Shown one piece after another: positions 19,601-28,554 of a stretch of 64,000 nucleotides of DNA. The position numbers and the translations under genes are program-made. The DNA is from Bacteroidales bacterium (lineage in GTDB: Bacteria > Bacteroidota > Bacteroidia > Bacteroidales > UBA932). The stretch's first letter is position 1. Every line of letters starts with the position of its first letter. Where the stretch lies: positions 1 to 64,000 of the forward strand of contig JAEEJZ010000045.1 of the NCBI GenBank assembly GCA_016282145.1, written 5' to 3'. The notes under the pieces are model-generated. The model saw only the letters and a program-made list of their open reading frames with translations. It searched no databases and was not told the origin of the DNA.

Positions 19601-21458
19601 CGGGGGCATCGGCCGCCGCTGGCAGTCTCAGCCGCGTACTGCCTTCTCCGGCAGCGTTGAGTTTCAGGGAGAAGAGCTCGTGCGTGCTGCGCTCGAACTC
19701 CGATACGGGGGAGCGGAAGACATAGCCCTCGAAGCCGGGCAGGGCGCCGCCCGCCGCACTCAGGGTCATCTCCGCCTTGGCCTTCATTCCCGCGGCGGGC
19801 GGACCGCTGAGCCAGGAAGCGGCGACGGACGCGTTCGGTTCCGTTCCGCCCTGCAGGATCTTGTCGCCGATATCCAGTTTGATTTTCAGCCGGTTGGGCT
19901 TGATGGTCTCGATCTGGACCGCTTTGTGGAAAGCGCTGCCGCCGACCTTGAACCAGGCATTCCAGCCGCCGGTAGGGTCGCTCTCTTCAGTGGCGACGGA
20001 GAAGCAGTAGAAGCCGTTCTCGCCCGTGGTGACGCTGCGTGCATAGAACTGCCCTTCGGGCGTATAGAGTTCCAGGCTGGCGGGATGCCCTTCCGGCAGG
20101 CTGCGGTCCTTGTCGGAGACCATCATCGTCAGATGTAGCGTATCTCCGGGACGCCAGACGCCGCGGTCGCCGTAGATATAGGCTTTCAGACCCTTTTCGA
20201 GGGTGGTGCCGCCGACATCGAAGCGGCTTACGGAGCGTTCGCCGCCGTCCGCAAGTTTCAGGTAGCCGCGCGAATTGCCGCTTTTGGCAACGACGGCGAA
20301 GGGTTTTCCGGACAGCGGGATTTCCGCCATGCCGTGCAGGTCGGTGCCGCCGCTGCCGATTTTCTGCAGCTGGTAGTTATAGACATCGAGCCGCACCGCC
20401 GAGCGGGGTTTGGCGCTGACCAGGTCCGCGACGCTCAGCCAGAGCTTGTCGCCGCCGGCATACTGGGCGACCAGGCCGAGGTCCGAGGAGAGCAGGTTGA
20501 CCACCGGGAAGCGGCTTTCCATCATATAATACGTCGGCGTTTCGGGATTGTCCCGGTCCCGCCAGTGGTATTTGTCCCAATCGGTGAAGTCTTCCCAATA
20601 ATAGGGCTGCTGCTCGTCCCATCTCTCCGCGTCTTTCAGTGCTTCCTCCGTCGGGCCGACGGGCAGGAGAGCGCCCGGCGCGGTCTTTCCGTATAGCGAA
20701 TACTCGGGGCGGAAACAGAGCCGGATGCGGTAAATGGCGCCGGGATCCCGCTTGAACAGTCCGCCAAGGTCGATGGAAAAGTCATTCCAGCGGTGGAGGT
20801 CCAGATCCGGATTCTCATCGAGGCGCAGCGTGCGGGAGAGCACCAGCCGGCCCGAGCGGCGCAGGTATTCGTCCCCGCCGAGGTCGTTGTCCTGCAGGAA
20901 AGCCAGGACATTGTCTTCGAAAATCTGGATGACCTTGACGTCCACGGCACAGAGGCTGACGGCGCTGAAGGGCAGGATGAGCGCGCCCTTGTCCGGCAGG
21001 ATATTGCCTTTCAGGGGGATTTTTACCTGCGGAAGGCTGTCGAGCGGAGTCGCCTCCTCCCCTTCCGGAACTTCTTTCGGATACAGGAAACGGAAGCGGA
21101 ACTTCCGGAGTCCCGGTTCCTTTACGCCGATGGCCTTGCCCAGGTCGAAACAGACGTCATAGACCTTCCCGGGCTTGACGCTGCCGGCCTCCGGCTGGAA
21201 TTTCACGACATTGAGGCCTTCCCTTACCGCCGTTCCGCTGAGCGCGGGACTGAAGCGGAAGAGTTCCGCCGGATCCGCGCCTTCCAGCAGCGGGGCTGCC
21301 AGTTCCAGGCGGATGGCTACGCCGTCGGGGACCAGGCCGCCGGTATAGCCCTTCACATAGGGGGCAAAGGCGGGGTCAGGGTTTCCCGAAGGACGGGAGG
21401 TACAGGCAAAAAGGAGCAATGAAAAGAGGAGCAGGGCTCCCAGGCGAAGCGTTTTCAT
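16605..21458 (-). CDS. Alpha-2-macroglobulin family lipoprotein
   Basis: Lipobox LLLFAC; MG domains; thioester motif CTEQ in YPYNCTEQLSAKG; adjacent to pbpC. Start MKTLRLG at 21458. Confidence 0.93.
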   Translation of the reverse strand: MKTLRLGALLLFSLLLFACTSRPSGNPDPAFAPYVKGYTGGLVPDGVAIRLELAAPLLEGADPAELFRFSPALSGTAVREGLNVVKFQPEAGSVKPGKVYDVCFDLGKAIGVKEPGLRKFRFRFLYPKEVPEGEEATPLDSLPQVKIPLKGNILPDKGALILPFSAVSLCAVDVKVIQIFEDNVLAFLQDNDLGGDEYLRRSGRLVLSRTLRLDENPDLDLHRWNDFSIDLGGLFKRDPGAIYRIRLCFRPEYSLYGKTAPGALLPVGPTEEALKDAERWDEQQPYYWEDFTDWDKYHWRDRDNPETPTYYMMESRFPVVNLLSSDLGLVAQYAGGDKLWLSVADLVSAKPRSAVRLDVYNYQLQKIGSGGTDLHGMAEIPLSGKPFAVVAKSGNSRGYLKLADGGERSVSRFDVGGTTLEKGLKAYIYGDRGVWRPGDTLHLTMMVSDKDRSLPEGHPASLELYTPEGQFYARSVTTGENGFYCFSVATEESDPTGGWNAWFKVGGSAFHKAVQIETIKPNRLKIKLDIGDKILQGGTEPNASVAASWLSGPPAAGMKAKAEMTLSAAGGALPGFEGYVFRSPVSEFERSTHELFSLKLNAAGEGSTRLRLPAAADAPGLLNAFIVTSVQEEGGDESFTTMTLPYSPFSAYVGLKFPEGECLDTDCDHTVRVAVAGPDGKRITGHRVEYRVYKLKWSWWWDGGRLDENAYVNGSAAQPLFYGMLSPGQKDASFNFRVDYPEWGRYLVLAHDLDSGHTAGKVLMLDWPAQRGRASRRDPEALTMLGFSMDRNTCAPGEKLTVYIPAAAGGRALVSLENGSRVISREWVATSGSQDTPYTIRVNEKMAPNFYVHITLIQPCGNADNDLPLRLYGVQRIKVENPGARLHPQLSLPQTVAPGEPFRVKVSEKDGRPMTYTLALVDEGLLDITGFKTPDPYTAMNKAEALGVRTWDLYDRVVGSVSGSFAGMLAIGGDEGGILNPRKDNRFNPVVQFLGPFTLTKGSASHEITLPMYTGSLRAMLVAGSEGAWGSTDKTVTVKAPLMMMGSLPRLSAPGEESCLVVNLLSEDKGSGKVQVKVRTEGPVSLMGASSVELPFSEENGAVARFRFRTTGEGVATFSLSASSGSHKATEALTLSVRNPNAEQTVVTQRFLAPGEAAKFNGGEGQSSLELTLYPSVNAEALYKKLRDYPYNCTEQLSAKGITALCLQPMLSREEADEAAAIVSATVKTLYARQNGDGGFLLWPNAQHSGSWESSMAGLFLSMAQARGFDVQGSVLAAWTKYQKNLSQAFRLAGASAFSELDESFRLYSLAAAGNAQGAAMNRLKEAGLRDPRARMMLAAAYALSGKAKTAAELSQETEDSAAESVPYGSDLRDKAVALDVAILCNDYEGAMSLAQQLAAEINDGWYSTQEASFAAIAMNRLHGAFGEGRILADVGGTEVSSEGALYRLPVSGEVPVKNLSGGYLSASLVRSWRPGAEEKVEAAANGLALSVGYFTDNGALSVREISQGTDFRIQVKVRNTTPVAQSSVALRVPLPSGWEIINERLRGGADEGDYRDIRDDRVDWFFDLAPGATRSFSLRVRAAYEGSYILPSVSASAMYAPKVYARSASGTTVVKR

Positions 21459-21497
21459 GGCCGAAAATGTTTGAATACTCAAATGTACGCAAAATTT

Positions 21498-21646
21498 TTG
21501 TTAAAAATAGCCCGATTTTCACTAAAACCATGTACCCCGGGTACATCGATTTGCAAGAAAACGGCGCATTTTGGCCAAAATGACGTCCCTCGCCCATAGA
21601 GAAGCCCCGGCCGCCCGTCTGGAAGACTCCGCGTCCGCGTCGGGCA
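21498..21646 (-). repeat. RAYT-associated palindromic repeat, copy 3 (inverted)
   Basis: Reverse complement of 12940-13090, including the ctgcccgacgcggacgcggagtcttccagacggg segment shared only with copy 1; lacks the terminal aaaacggcg and hairpin. Confidence 0.92.
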
Positions 21647-21699
21647 GGGGGCAGGAGCGAAAAAATCCCGGCCCTATTTTAATATCCGCCAATTTTTGC

Positions 21700-21707
21700 T
21701 ATCTTTG
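21700..21707 (+). promoter_or_regulatory. Bacteroidales -7 promoter motif upstream of secDF
   Basis: TATCTTTG matches TAnnTTTG; predicts a ~130-140 nt leader containing repeat element E1. Confidence 0.6.
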
Positions 21708-21740
21708 CGGGCTAATTACTTTTTGTAATGGGTTCGTCCG

Positions 21741-21805
21741 TTTGCCGCGGAGGGAACATTTACCCGGACAGGGTTGCGCAAGCAACAAGTGACCGTAGCG
21801 GCAAA
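21741..21805 (-). repeat. Core-in-palindrome element E1
   Basis: Core 21758-21788 (revcomp ttgttgcttgcgcaaccctgtccgggtaaat); outer arms tttgccgc/gcggcaaa with imperfect inner pairing. Confidence 0.8.
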
Positions 21806-21851
21806 AGGGCAAAAACAAAGAACAAACAAAAACTAAAAACGTATAAAAATT

Positions 21852-24818
21852 ATGCAAAGTAAAGGTGCAATCCGGCTTGTGGCCATTCTGCTCGCCCTCG
21901 CATGCCTTTGGCAGCTTTCCTTCACCGTGGTATCCAACGTCCAGGCGAAGAAGGCGGTAAAGCATGCGGAAGCGATCGCCGCCGCAGCGCAGGAAGAGGC
22001 CGCTTTCCAGGCGGTCGCCGAAGAGGACCGGGCTTACTGGCTCGACTCCCTCAAGAAAGTGGAAAACCGTCGCTACATCGACTCCATCTCCTCGGAGAAG
22101 GTGTATTTCGGTTACACGTACAAGGATGTCCAGGCTAAGGAAATCAACCTCGGCCTCGACCTCAAGGGCGGTATGAACGTGATGCTGCAGGTGCAGCTCG
22201 AGGACCTGATCAAGGCCCTTTCCAGCAACGCCTCCGATCCCGAATTCATCAGCGCACTCGCCAGCGCGAAAGAGCGCAGCGTGGGTTCGCAGTCCGACCT
22301 GATCACCCTCTTCGCCGAGGAATACGGCAAGGTCAGCGGCGGCAAGCGTCTCGCCCAGGTCTTCGGTACCTATGAGATGCGCGACAAGATCAAACCCGAA
22401 TCCACCGACGAGGAAGTCCTCGCCGTCGTGAAGGGCGAGGCGGAGAGTGCCATCTCCAACTCCTTCAACGTCTTGCGCAACCGTATCGACCGTTTCGGCG
22501 TTACCCAGCCTTCCATCCAGAAACTCGGCAACACCGGCCGCATCCTGGTGGAACTCCCGGGTGTCAAAGAGCCCGAGCGCGTCCGCAAACTGCTCCAGGG
22601 CACCGCTTCCCTGGAATTCTGGACCACCTTCACCAGCACGGAAATCTACCAGTATCTGGTCGAGGCCAACAGCCTCATCGCCCAGATGCAGGGTGAAGAC
22701 AGCGCCGAGGGAGAGGAACTCTCCGAGGAGGAGGCCGCCCGCCGGGCGAATCCGCTCTTCTCCGTCCTGCAGCCTTCCGAGCCCAGCAACAGCGCCTGCA
22801 TCGGTTACGCCAACGCGATGGACACCGTCAAGGTGAACCGCTTCCTGGCCATGCCGCAGGTCGCCGACCTCTTCCCTGCTGAATTCCGGCCGATGTGGTC
22901 CGTCAAGCCCGCCTCTTACCTGAAGAGCGACAACATCTACGAACTCGTCGCCATCAAGGCCGCCACCCGCGACGGCAAGGCTCCGCTTGACGGAAGCGCA
23001 GTCGTGGACGCCCGCGTCTCCTATCCTCAGCAGCGCGGCACCGGCAACCCCACCGTTTCCATGACGATGAACGCCGAGGGCGCCAACACCTGGGCCCGCC
23101 TCACCAAAGAGAACATCGGCAAGCAGATCGCCATCGTGCTCGACGGTACGGTCTATTCCTACCCTGTCGTCAACAGCGAAATCAGCGGAGGCAACTCCGA
23201 GATTTCCGGCAACTTCGACGTGGAGGAAGCCACTGACCTCGTCAACGTCCTCAAGTCCGGTAAACTGCCCGCCCCCGCTACCATCGTACAGGAGCAGGTG
23301 GTCGGACCTTCGCTCGGTGCCGAGTCCATCCGCGCCGGTCTGATCTCCTTCGTCATCGCCTTCCTGCTCGTGCTCCTCTACATGATCCTCTTCTATCAGG
23401 GAGCCGGTCTGGTGGCCAATATCGCCCTGCTGACCAACGTCCTGCTGCTCTTCGGCACCCTCGCCTCCTTCGGCGCCGTGCTGACGCTGCCCGGTATCGC
23501 CGGTCTGGTCTTGACGATGGGTATGGCCGTCGACGCGAACGTGATCATCTATGAGCGTATCAAGGAAGAACTCACCGCCGGCAAGGGCCTGGGCAAGGCC
23601 ATCGCAGACGGTTATTCCAACGCCTACTCCGCCATCATCGACGGTCAGGTGACGACGCTCCTCACCGGTTTCGTGCTCTTCTTCTTCGGTTCCGGTCCCG
23701 TCAAGGGCTTCGCCACGACCCTGATCATCGGTATCATCACCTCCGTGATTACCTCCATCTTCATCACCCGTCTCATCTTTGACGACCGTCTGAAGAAGGG
23801 CAAGGGCATCACCTTCCAGAACAACCTCACGAAGAATATCCTGAAGAACACGCACATCGACTTCGTGAAGGGCCGCAAGATCTCCTACATCCTTTCCGGT
23901 GCCCTGATCGTCATCTCCCTCGTGTCCATCTTCACCAAGGGCTTCACTTACGGTGTCGATTTCACCGGCGGCCGTACCTATGTGGTTCGTTTCGACCAGA
24001 GCGTGACCGCCGAGAGCGTCCGCGCCGCGACCCTGGAAGTCTTCGCCAATGCGGAAGAGAACGCTTCCGTCGAGGTCAAGCAGTTCGGTGGCGAATCCCA
24101 GATGAAGATCACCACCTCCTACAAGTACAAGGATGACTCCAGCAGCGTTGACAACGAAATCGAAAGCATGCTCTACGAGGCCCTCAAGGGCTTCTTCACC
24201 ACCGAGCCCAGCTTCTCCGAGTTCACCTCCACGCTGGATAACCCCAACGGTATCATCTCCTCCGACAAGGTGGGCGCCTCGATCGCCAGCGACATCCGCC
24301 GCAATGCGGTCATCGCGGTCATCATCGCCCTCTTCGTCATCTTCGCCTACATCGCCTTCCGCTTCAAGGGTTGGACCTGGGGCCTCGGCGGCGTCGTTTC
24401 CCTGGCGCATACCGCGATTATCGTCATCGGCTTCTTCTCCCTGTTCTCCGGCATCCTGCCGTTCAACCTGGATGTGGACCAGACCTTCATCGCGGATATC
24501 CTGACCATCATCGGTTACGCCATCAACGACAACGTGGTTATCTTCGACCGTATCCGTGAATTCTCCGGCCTGCATCCCGGCGCCGACTTCAAGGACACGG
24601 TCAACACCGCCCTCAACGCCACCCTCACCCGTACCGTGAACACCTCGGTGTCCACCCTCGTGACGATGCTCGCCATCGCCATCTGGGGCGGCGAGAGCAT
24701 CCGCGGTCTGGCCGTCGCCCTCATCCTCGGTATCTGCATCGGAACCTATGCTTCCATCATGATCGGTACCCCTGTGATGTTCGACGCCACCCGCAAAGCG
24801 GCTGCGAAGAAGAAATAA
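21852..24818 (+). CDS. secDF: Protein translocase subunit SecDF (fusion)
   Basis: GLDLKGGMNVMLQV; GMAVDANVIIYERIKEEL; VDFTGGRTYVVRF; GYAINDNVVIFDRIRE. Confidence 0.98.
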   Translation: MQSKGAIRLVAILLALACLWQLSFTVVSNVQAKKAVKHAEAIAAAAQEEAAFQAVAEEDRAYWLDSLKKVENRRYIDSISSEKVYFGYTYKDVQAKEINLGLDLKGGMNVMLQVQLEDLIKALSSNASDPEFISALASAKERSVGSQSDLITLFAEEYGKVSGGKRLAQVFGTYEMRDKIKPESTDEEVLAVVKGEAESAISNSFNVLRNRIDRFGVTQPSIQKLGNTGRILVELPGVKEPERVRKLLQGTASLEFWTTFTSTEIYQYLVEANSLIAQMQGEDSAEGEELSEEEAARRANPLFSVLQPSEPSNSACIGYANAMDTVKVNRFLAMPQVADLFPAEFRPMWSVKPASYLKSDNIYELVAIKAATRDGKAPLDGSAVVDARVSYPQQRGTGNPTVSMTMNAEGANTWARLTKENIGKQIAIVLDGTVYSYPVVNSEISGGNSEISGNFDVEEATDLVNVLKSGKLPAPATIVQEQVVGPSLGAESIRAGLISFVIAFLLVLLYMILFYQGAGLVANIALLTNVLLLFGTLASFGAVLTLPGIAGLVLTMGMAVDANVIIYERIKEELTAGKGLGKAIADGYSNAYSAIIDGQVTTLLTGFVLFFFGSGPVKGFATTLIIGIITSVITSIFITRLIFDDRLKKGKGITFQNNLTKNILKNTHIDFVKGRKISYILSGALIVISLVSIFTKGFTYGVDFTGGRTYVVRFDQSVTAESVRAATLEVFANAEENASVEVKQFGGESQMKITTSYKYKDDSSSVDNEIESMLYEALKGFFTTEPSFSEFTSTLDNPNGIISSDKVGASIASDIRRNAVIAVIIALFVIFAYIAFRFKGWTWGLGGVVSLAHTAIIVIGFFSLFSGILPFNLDVDQTFIADILTIIGYAINDNVVIFDRIREFSGLHPGADFKDTVNTALNATLTRTVNTSVSTLVTMLAIAIWGGESIRGLAVALILGICIGTYASIMIGTPVMFDATRKAAAKKK

Positions 24819-24838
24819 AAAAAGTTTTCAACAATCAG

Positions 24839-24868
24839 CGCCCGGCCCCCAAAAGGTCGGGCGTTTTT
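24839..24868 (+). terminator. Rho-independent-like terminator after secDF
   Basis: cgcccggcc-cccaaaa-ggtcgggcg followed by ttttt. Confidence 0.8.
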
Positions 24869-24870
24869 GT

Positions 24871-24878
24871 TATCTTTG
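24871..24878 (+). promoter_or_regulatory. -7 promoter motif for dnaE
   Basis: TATCTTTG, 4 nt before the dnaE ATG at 24883. Confidence 0.6.
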
Positions 24879-24882
24879 CACT

Positions 24883-27800
24883 ATGGCGGACTTCGTACAC
24901 CTTCACGTTCATACCCAATATTCCATCCTGGACGGCTTCTCGGCGATTCCCAAACTGTTCGACCGGGTGGAGGAACTGGGCATGAAGGCCGTGGCCATCA
25001 CGGACCACGGCAATATGTACGGCGTCAAGGAGTTCTTCAACTGTGCCAAGAAGCATCCTTCGGTCAAACCCATCCTGGGCTGCGAGGTCTATGTCACGCA
25101 GCACTACGACCACAGGCTCAAGGACAACGAGCACCGCAAGTACTATCACCTGATCCTGCTGGCCAAGAACGCCAAAGGCTACCGGAACCTGACGAAACTC
25201 GTCTCGGCCGGCCACACCGAAGGCTTCTACTACAAGCCGCGCGTCTCCCACGAACTGCTGGAGCAATACCACGAAGGCCTCATCTGCTGCTCCGCCTGCC
25301 TGGCGGGAGAAATCCCCAAGGACATCATGGCGGACGACCTGGAGGCTGCGCGCAAGGCCATCGCCTGGCACAAGAACCTCTTCGGGGACGACTACTACCT
25401 CGAGGTGCAGCTGCACAAGACCGAGGTGCCCGGCGCTACCGAAAAGATGTGGGAGGTCTATCACCAGCAATGCAAGGTGAACGAGCTGATCTTCGCGCTG
25501 GCCGCCGAAACGGGCACCAAGGTCATCGCCAGCAACGATGCGCACTTCATCCGCAAGGAGGACGGTCCGGCGCACGACCGGCTCATCTGCATCTCCACCA
25601 ATGAATATGTCGATGACCCCGACCGCCTGCGCTATACGCAGCAGGAATACATCAAGAGCGCCGATGAGATGGCCGCCCTTTTCCCGGAGCATCCGGAAGT
25701 GCTGGAGAACACCCTGGAAATCGCCGACAAGGTCGAAGCCTATTCCATCGACCGCGGCAACGTCCTCCCGAAATTCAACATCGACCCCCGGTTCCTGAAG
25801 GACATCGATACCTATCTGGAAAAATATAAGGAAATCATCGACGAGGGCCGCTGCGACAAGGACGGCAATCCCCGCGGCGAGGCCTTCTGCACTTCCGTCG
25901 CCTACCTGACTTACCTGACCTACCAGGGCGCGCACGAGCGCTACGGAGAGCATTTGAGCGAAGAACAGCGGGAGCGCATCGACTTCGAACTGAAGACCAT
26001 CTGCCGCATGGGCTTCCCGGACTACTTCCTCATCGTCCAGGACTATATCGCCGCCTCGCGCGCCGCCGGTTCGATGGTCGGACCCGGGCGCGGTTCGGCC
26101 GCCGGCTCCGTCGTCGCTTACTGCCTGAAGATCACCAACCTCGACCCGATCAAATATAACCTGCTGTTCGAGCGTTTCCTCAATCCGGACCGTATCAATA
26201 TGCCGGATATCGACGTGGACTTCGAGAACCTGCAGGTGGCGCACGAGTATGTGGAACGCACCTACGGGACCGACCACGTCTCGCGCGTGATTACCTTCGG
26301 TACGATGGCGGCCAAGAGCGCCATCAAGGATGTCGCCCGTATCAGCCACGTCAGCATAGAAGAATCCAACCGTCTCTCCAAGATGGTCCCGGACCGGCTG
26401 GCGGACGAGAACGGGAAGGACCTGAAAATCACGCTGGATAACTGTTTCAAGTATGTCGCGGCCTTCAAGAAGGAACTTTCAGAGGGAACGACACTGAACC
26501 GCGAGGTGCTGGAATACGCCCGCCAGCTCGAAGGCAGCATCCGCCAGGTGGGCATGCACGCCTGCGCCACCATCATCGGCCCGGGCAACCTTACGGACTA
26601 CATCCCCATCTGCCTTTCCAAGGACAAGGAGACCGGTGAGGATGTATGGACCTCGCAGTACGACGGCCACTACATCGAGGAGGCCGGGATGCTCAAAATG
26701 GACTTCCTCGGGCTGAACACCCTGTCCATCATCCACGCCTGCCTGAACTACATCAAGGAACTGCACGGCATCGATATCGACATCGAAGCCATCCCCATCG
26801 ACGACAAGGAGACCTATGAACTCTACGGGCGCGGCGACACGGTCTGCCTCTTCCAGTTTGAATCGGACGGCATGCGGTCCTGGCTGCAGCGCCTCCACCC
26901 GGAGCGCTTCGAGGATCTGATCGCTATGAACGCGCTCTACCGCCCGGGCCCCATGGACTACATCCCGGACTTCGTGGCGCGCAAACAGGGACAGCAGAAA
27001 ATCGAGTACGACCTCCCGGACATGGAGGAATACCTGAGCGAGACCTACGGCGTCACCGTCTATCAGGAACAGGTGATGTTGCTGTCGCGCAAACTGGCCG
27101 GCTTCACCAAGGGCGAGGCGGACACGCTCCGCAAGGCCATGGGAAAGAAGCAGAAGGCCGTGCTGGACTCCCTCAAAGGCAAGTTCATGGACGGGGGAAA
27201 GGCCAACGGCCATCCCCTCGACACCCTCGACAAGATCTGGAAAGACTGGGAGAAGTTCGCGCAATACGCCTTCAACAAGTCCCACTCCACCTGCTATGCC
27301 TGGGTCAGTTACCAGACCGGCTGGCTGAAGTGCCACTACCCCGCCGAATTCTTCGCCGCCAACCTCAGTTGTTCCGGCACCATCGAAGACATCAAGAAAA
27401 TCATCGGCAACGCCAAGGCGCACGGGATCCAGGTGCTGAGCCCCGATGTCAACGAATCCGCCCAGCACTTTGCCCCGGTCGGGGCGAAGAAGGGTCGCGC
27501 GGAAAAGGTGCGTTTCGGCCTGGGCGGCATCAAGGGCTTCGGTCAGAACATCGTGGACCAGATTATCCGCGAGCGGAAGGAAAACGGGCCCTTCGCAGAC
27601 CTGTACGACTTCTGCGAGCGGCTCTCCGGCGCCCTGAACCGCAAAGCGCTCGAGGCGCTCATCTATGCCGGCGCGCTGGATTCTTTCGGCTTCAGCCGCG
27701 GCCGCTATTTTACGCCCGGAAAGAGCGGGGAACTCTTCATCGACGAACTGACCCGCTACATCGAACTCTGGCGCAACGACAACCTGGATTCCTCCGCATC

Positions 27801-28554
27801 GCTGTTCGGCGCCATCGAAGAACTGAAGCCCGTGCGGCCCGAAGTGCCCGAACTGATCAGCGAAGAAGATACCCTCCAGTTCCTGCAAAAGGAAAAGGAA
27901 TATGTGGGAATGTACCTCTCCACGCACCCGCTGGATGCCCATTCCTTTGAAATCAGGTATTTTACCACCCTGGCGCTCAAAGACATGGACGAGGCCGTCG
28001 CCCGCTGCCAGGAAGAGAACAAGGGGCGGAAAGTACGCATCGCCGGCATCATCACGGACGTGAAGATGATCACCTCGCGCCGCGGCAAGCAGGGCTGCGC
28101 CGTTACGCTCGAAGATTATACGGGGACCTACGAACTGTCCCTCTGGGACAAGGACTTTACCACCTACGTTCCGCTGCTGAAACTACATGCGCAGGTCTTT
28201 ATCTGCGGAGAAATCAAGAACCGGAACAGTTTCCGCAAGGATGAAGCCTTGCCCCCGGAGTATAACTTCCGCATCAACGAGGTACATCTGCTCGGCGATA
28301 TCGCGGCAAAATACCTCAGCGGCCTGCTGTTGACCCTGGAGAAAAAGCAGATTACCCCGGCGTTCCGCAAGTCGCTTACCGCGCTGCTGAAGCGCTTCAA
28401 AGGGGAAACCCCGCTCTATCTGACCCTGATTGACGAGGAAAACCGCTACCGGATTCCTTTCCTTTCCAAGAAATTCCGCATCGCGGTTTCCGAGGAGGCG
28501 CTGGACGGTCTCGCCACCGCCGGCATCCCCTGCGAAGTCTTGATTAAAGAGTGA
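24883..28554 (+). CDS. dnaE: DNA polymerase III alpha subunit
   Basis: PHP domain VHLHVHTQYSILDG; VGPGRGSAAGSVVAYCL; NMPDIDVDF; 1223 aa. Confidence 0.97.
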   Translation: MADFVHLHVHTQYSILDGFSAIPKLFDRVEELGMKAVAITDHGNMYGVKEFFNCAKKHPSVKPILGCEVYVTQHYDHRLKDNEHRKYYHLILLAKNAKGYRNLTKLVSAGHTEGFYYKPRVSHELLEQYHEGLICCSACLAGEIPKDIMADDLEAARKAIAWHKNLFGDDYYLEVQLHKTEVPGATEKMWEVYHQQCKVNELIFALAAETGTKVIASNDAHFIRKEDGPAHDRLICISTNEYVDDPDRLRYTQQEYIKSADEMAALFPEHPEVLENTLEIADKVEAYSIDRGNVLPKFNIDPRFLKDIDTYLEKYKEIIDEGRCDKDGNPRGEAFCTSVAYLTYLTYQGAHERYGEHLSEEQRERIDFELKTICRMGFPDYFLIVQDYIAASRAAGSMVGPGRGSAAGSVVAYCLKITNLDPIKYNLLFERFLNPDRINMPDIDVDFENLQVAHEYVERTYGTDHVSRVITFGTMAAKSAIKDVARISHVSIEESNRLSKMVPDRLADENGKDLKITLDNCFKYVAAFKKELSEGTTLNREVLEYARQLEGSIRQVGMHACATIIGPGNLTDYIPICLSKDKETGEDVWTSQYDGHYIEEAGMLKMDFLGLNTLSIIHACLNYIKELHGIDIDIEAIPIDDKETYELYGRGDTVCLFQFESDGMRSWLQRLHPERFEDLIAMNALYRPGPMDYIPDFVARKQGQQKIEYDLPDMEEYLSETYGVTVYQEQVMLLSRKLAGFTKGEADTLRKAMGKKQKAVLDSLKGKFMDGGKANGHPLDTLDKIWKDWEKFAQYAFNKSHSTCYAWVSYQTGWLKCHYPAEFFAANLSCSGTIEDIKKIIGNAKAHGIQVLSPDVNESAQHFAPVGAKKGRAEKVRFGLGGIKGFGQNIVDQIIRERKENGPFADLYDFCERLSGALNRKALEALIYAGALDSFGFSRGRYFTPGKSGELFIDELTRYIELWRNDNLDSSASLFGAIEELKPVRPEVPELISEEDTLQFLQKEKEYVGMYLSTHPLDAHSFEIRYFTTLALKDMDEAVARCQEENKGRKVRIAGIITDVKMITSRRGKQGCAVTLEDYTGTYELSLWDKDFTTYVPLLKLHAQVFICGEIKNRNSFRKDEALPPEYNFRINEVHLLGDIAAKYLSGLLLTLEKKQITPAFRKSLTALLKRFKGETPLYLTLIDEENRYRIPFLSKKFRIAVSEEALDGLATAGIPCEVLIKE

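Noticed and set aside
17190-20138. 982-aa antisense ORF opposite the alpha-2-macroglobulin gene
   Set aside because: Shadow ORF; low-complexity composition, no family motifs.
21699-24575. 958-aa antisense ORF opposite secDF, rich in Gly/Asp/Glu
   Set aside because: Composition mirrors the reverse complement of a hydrophobic SecDF sequence; no signal peptide or domain.
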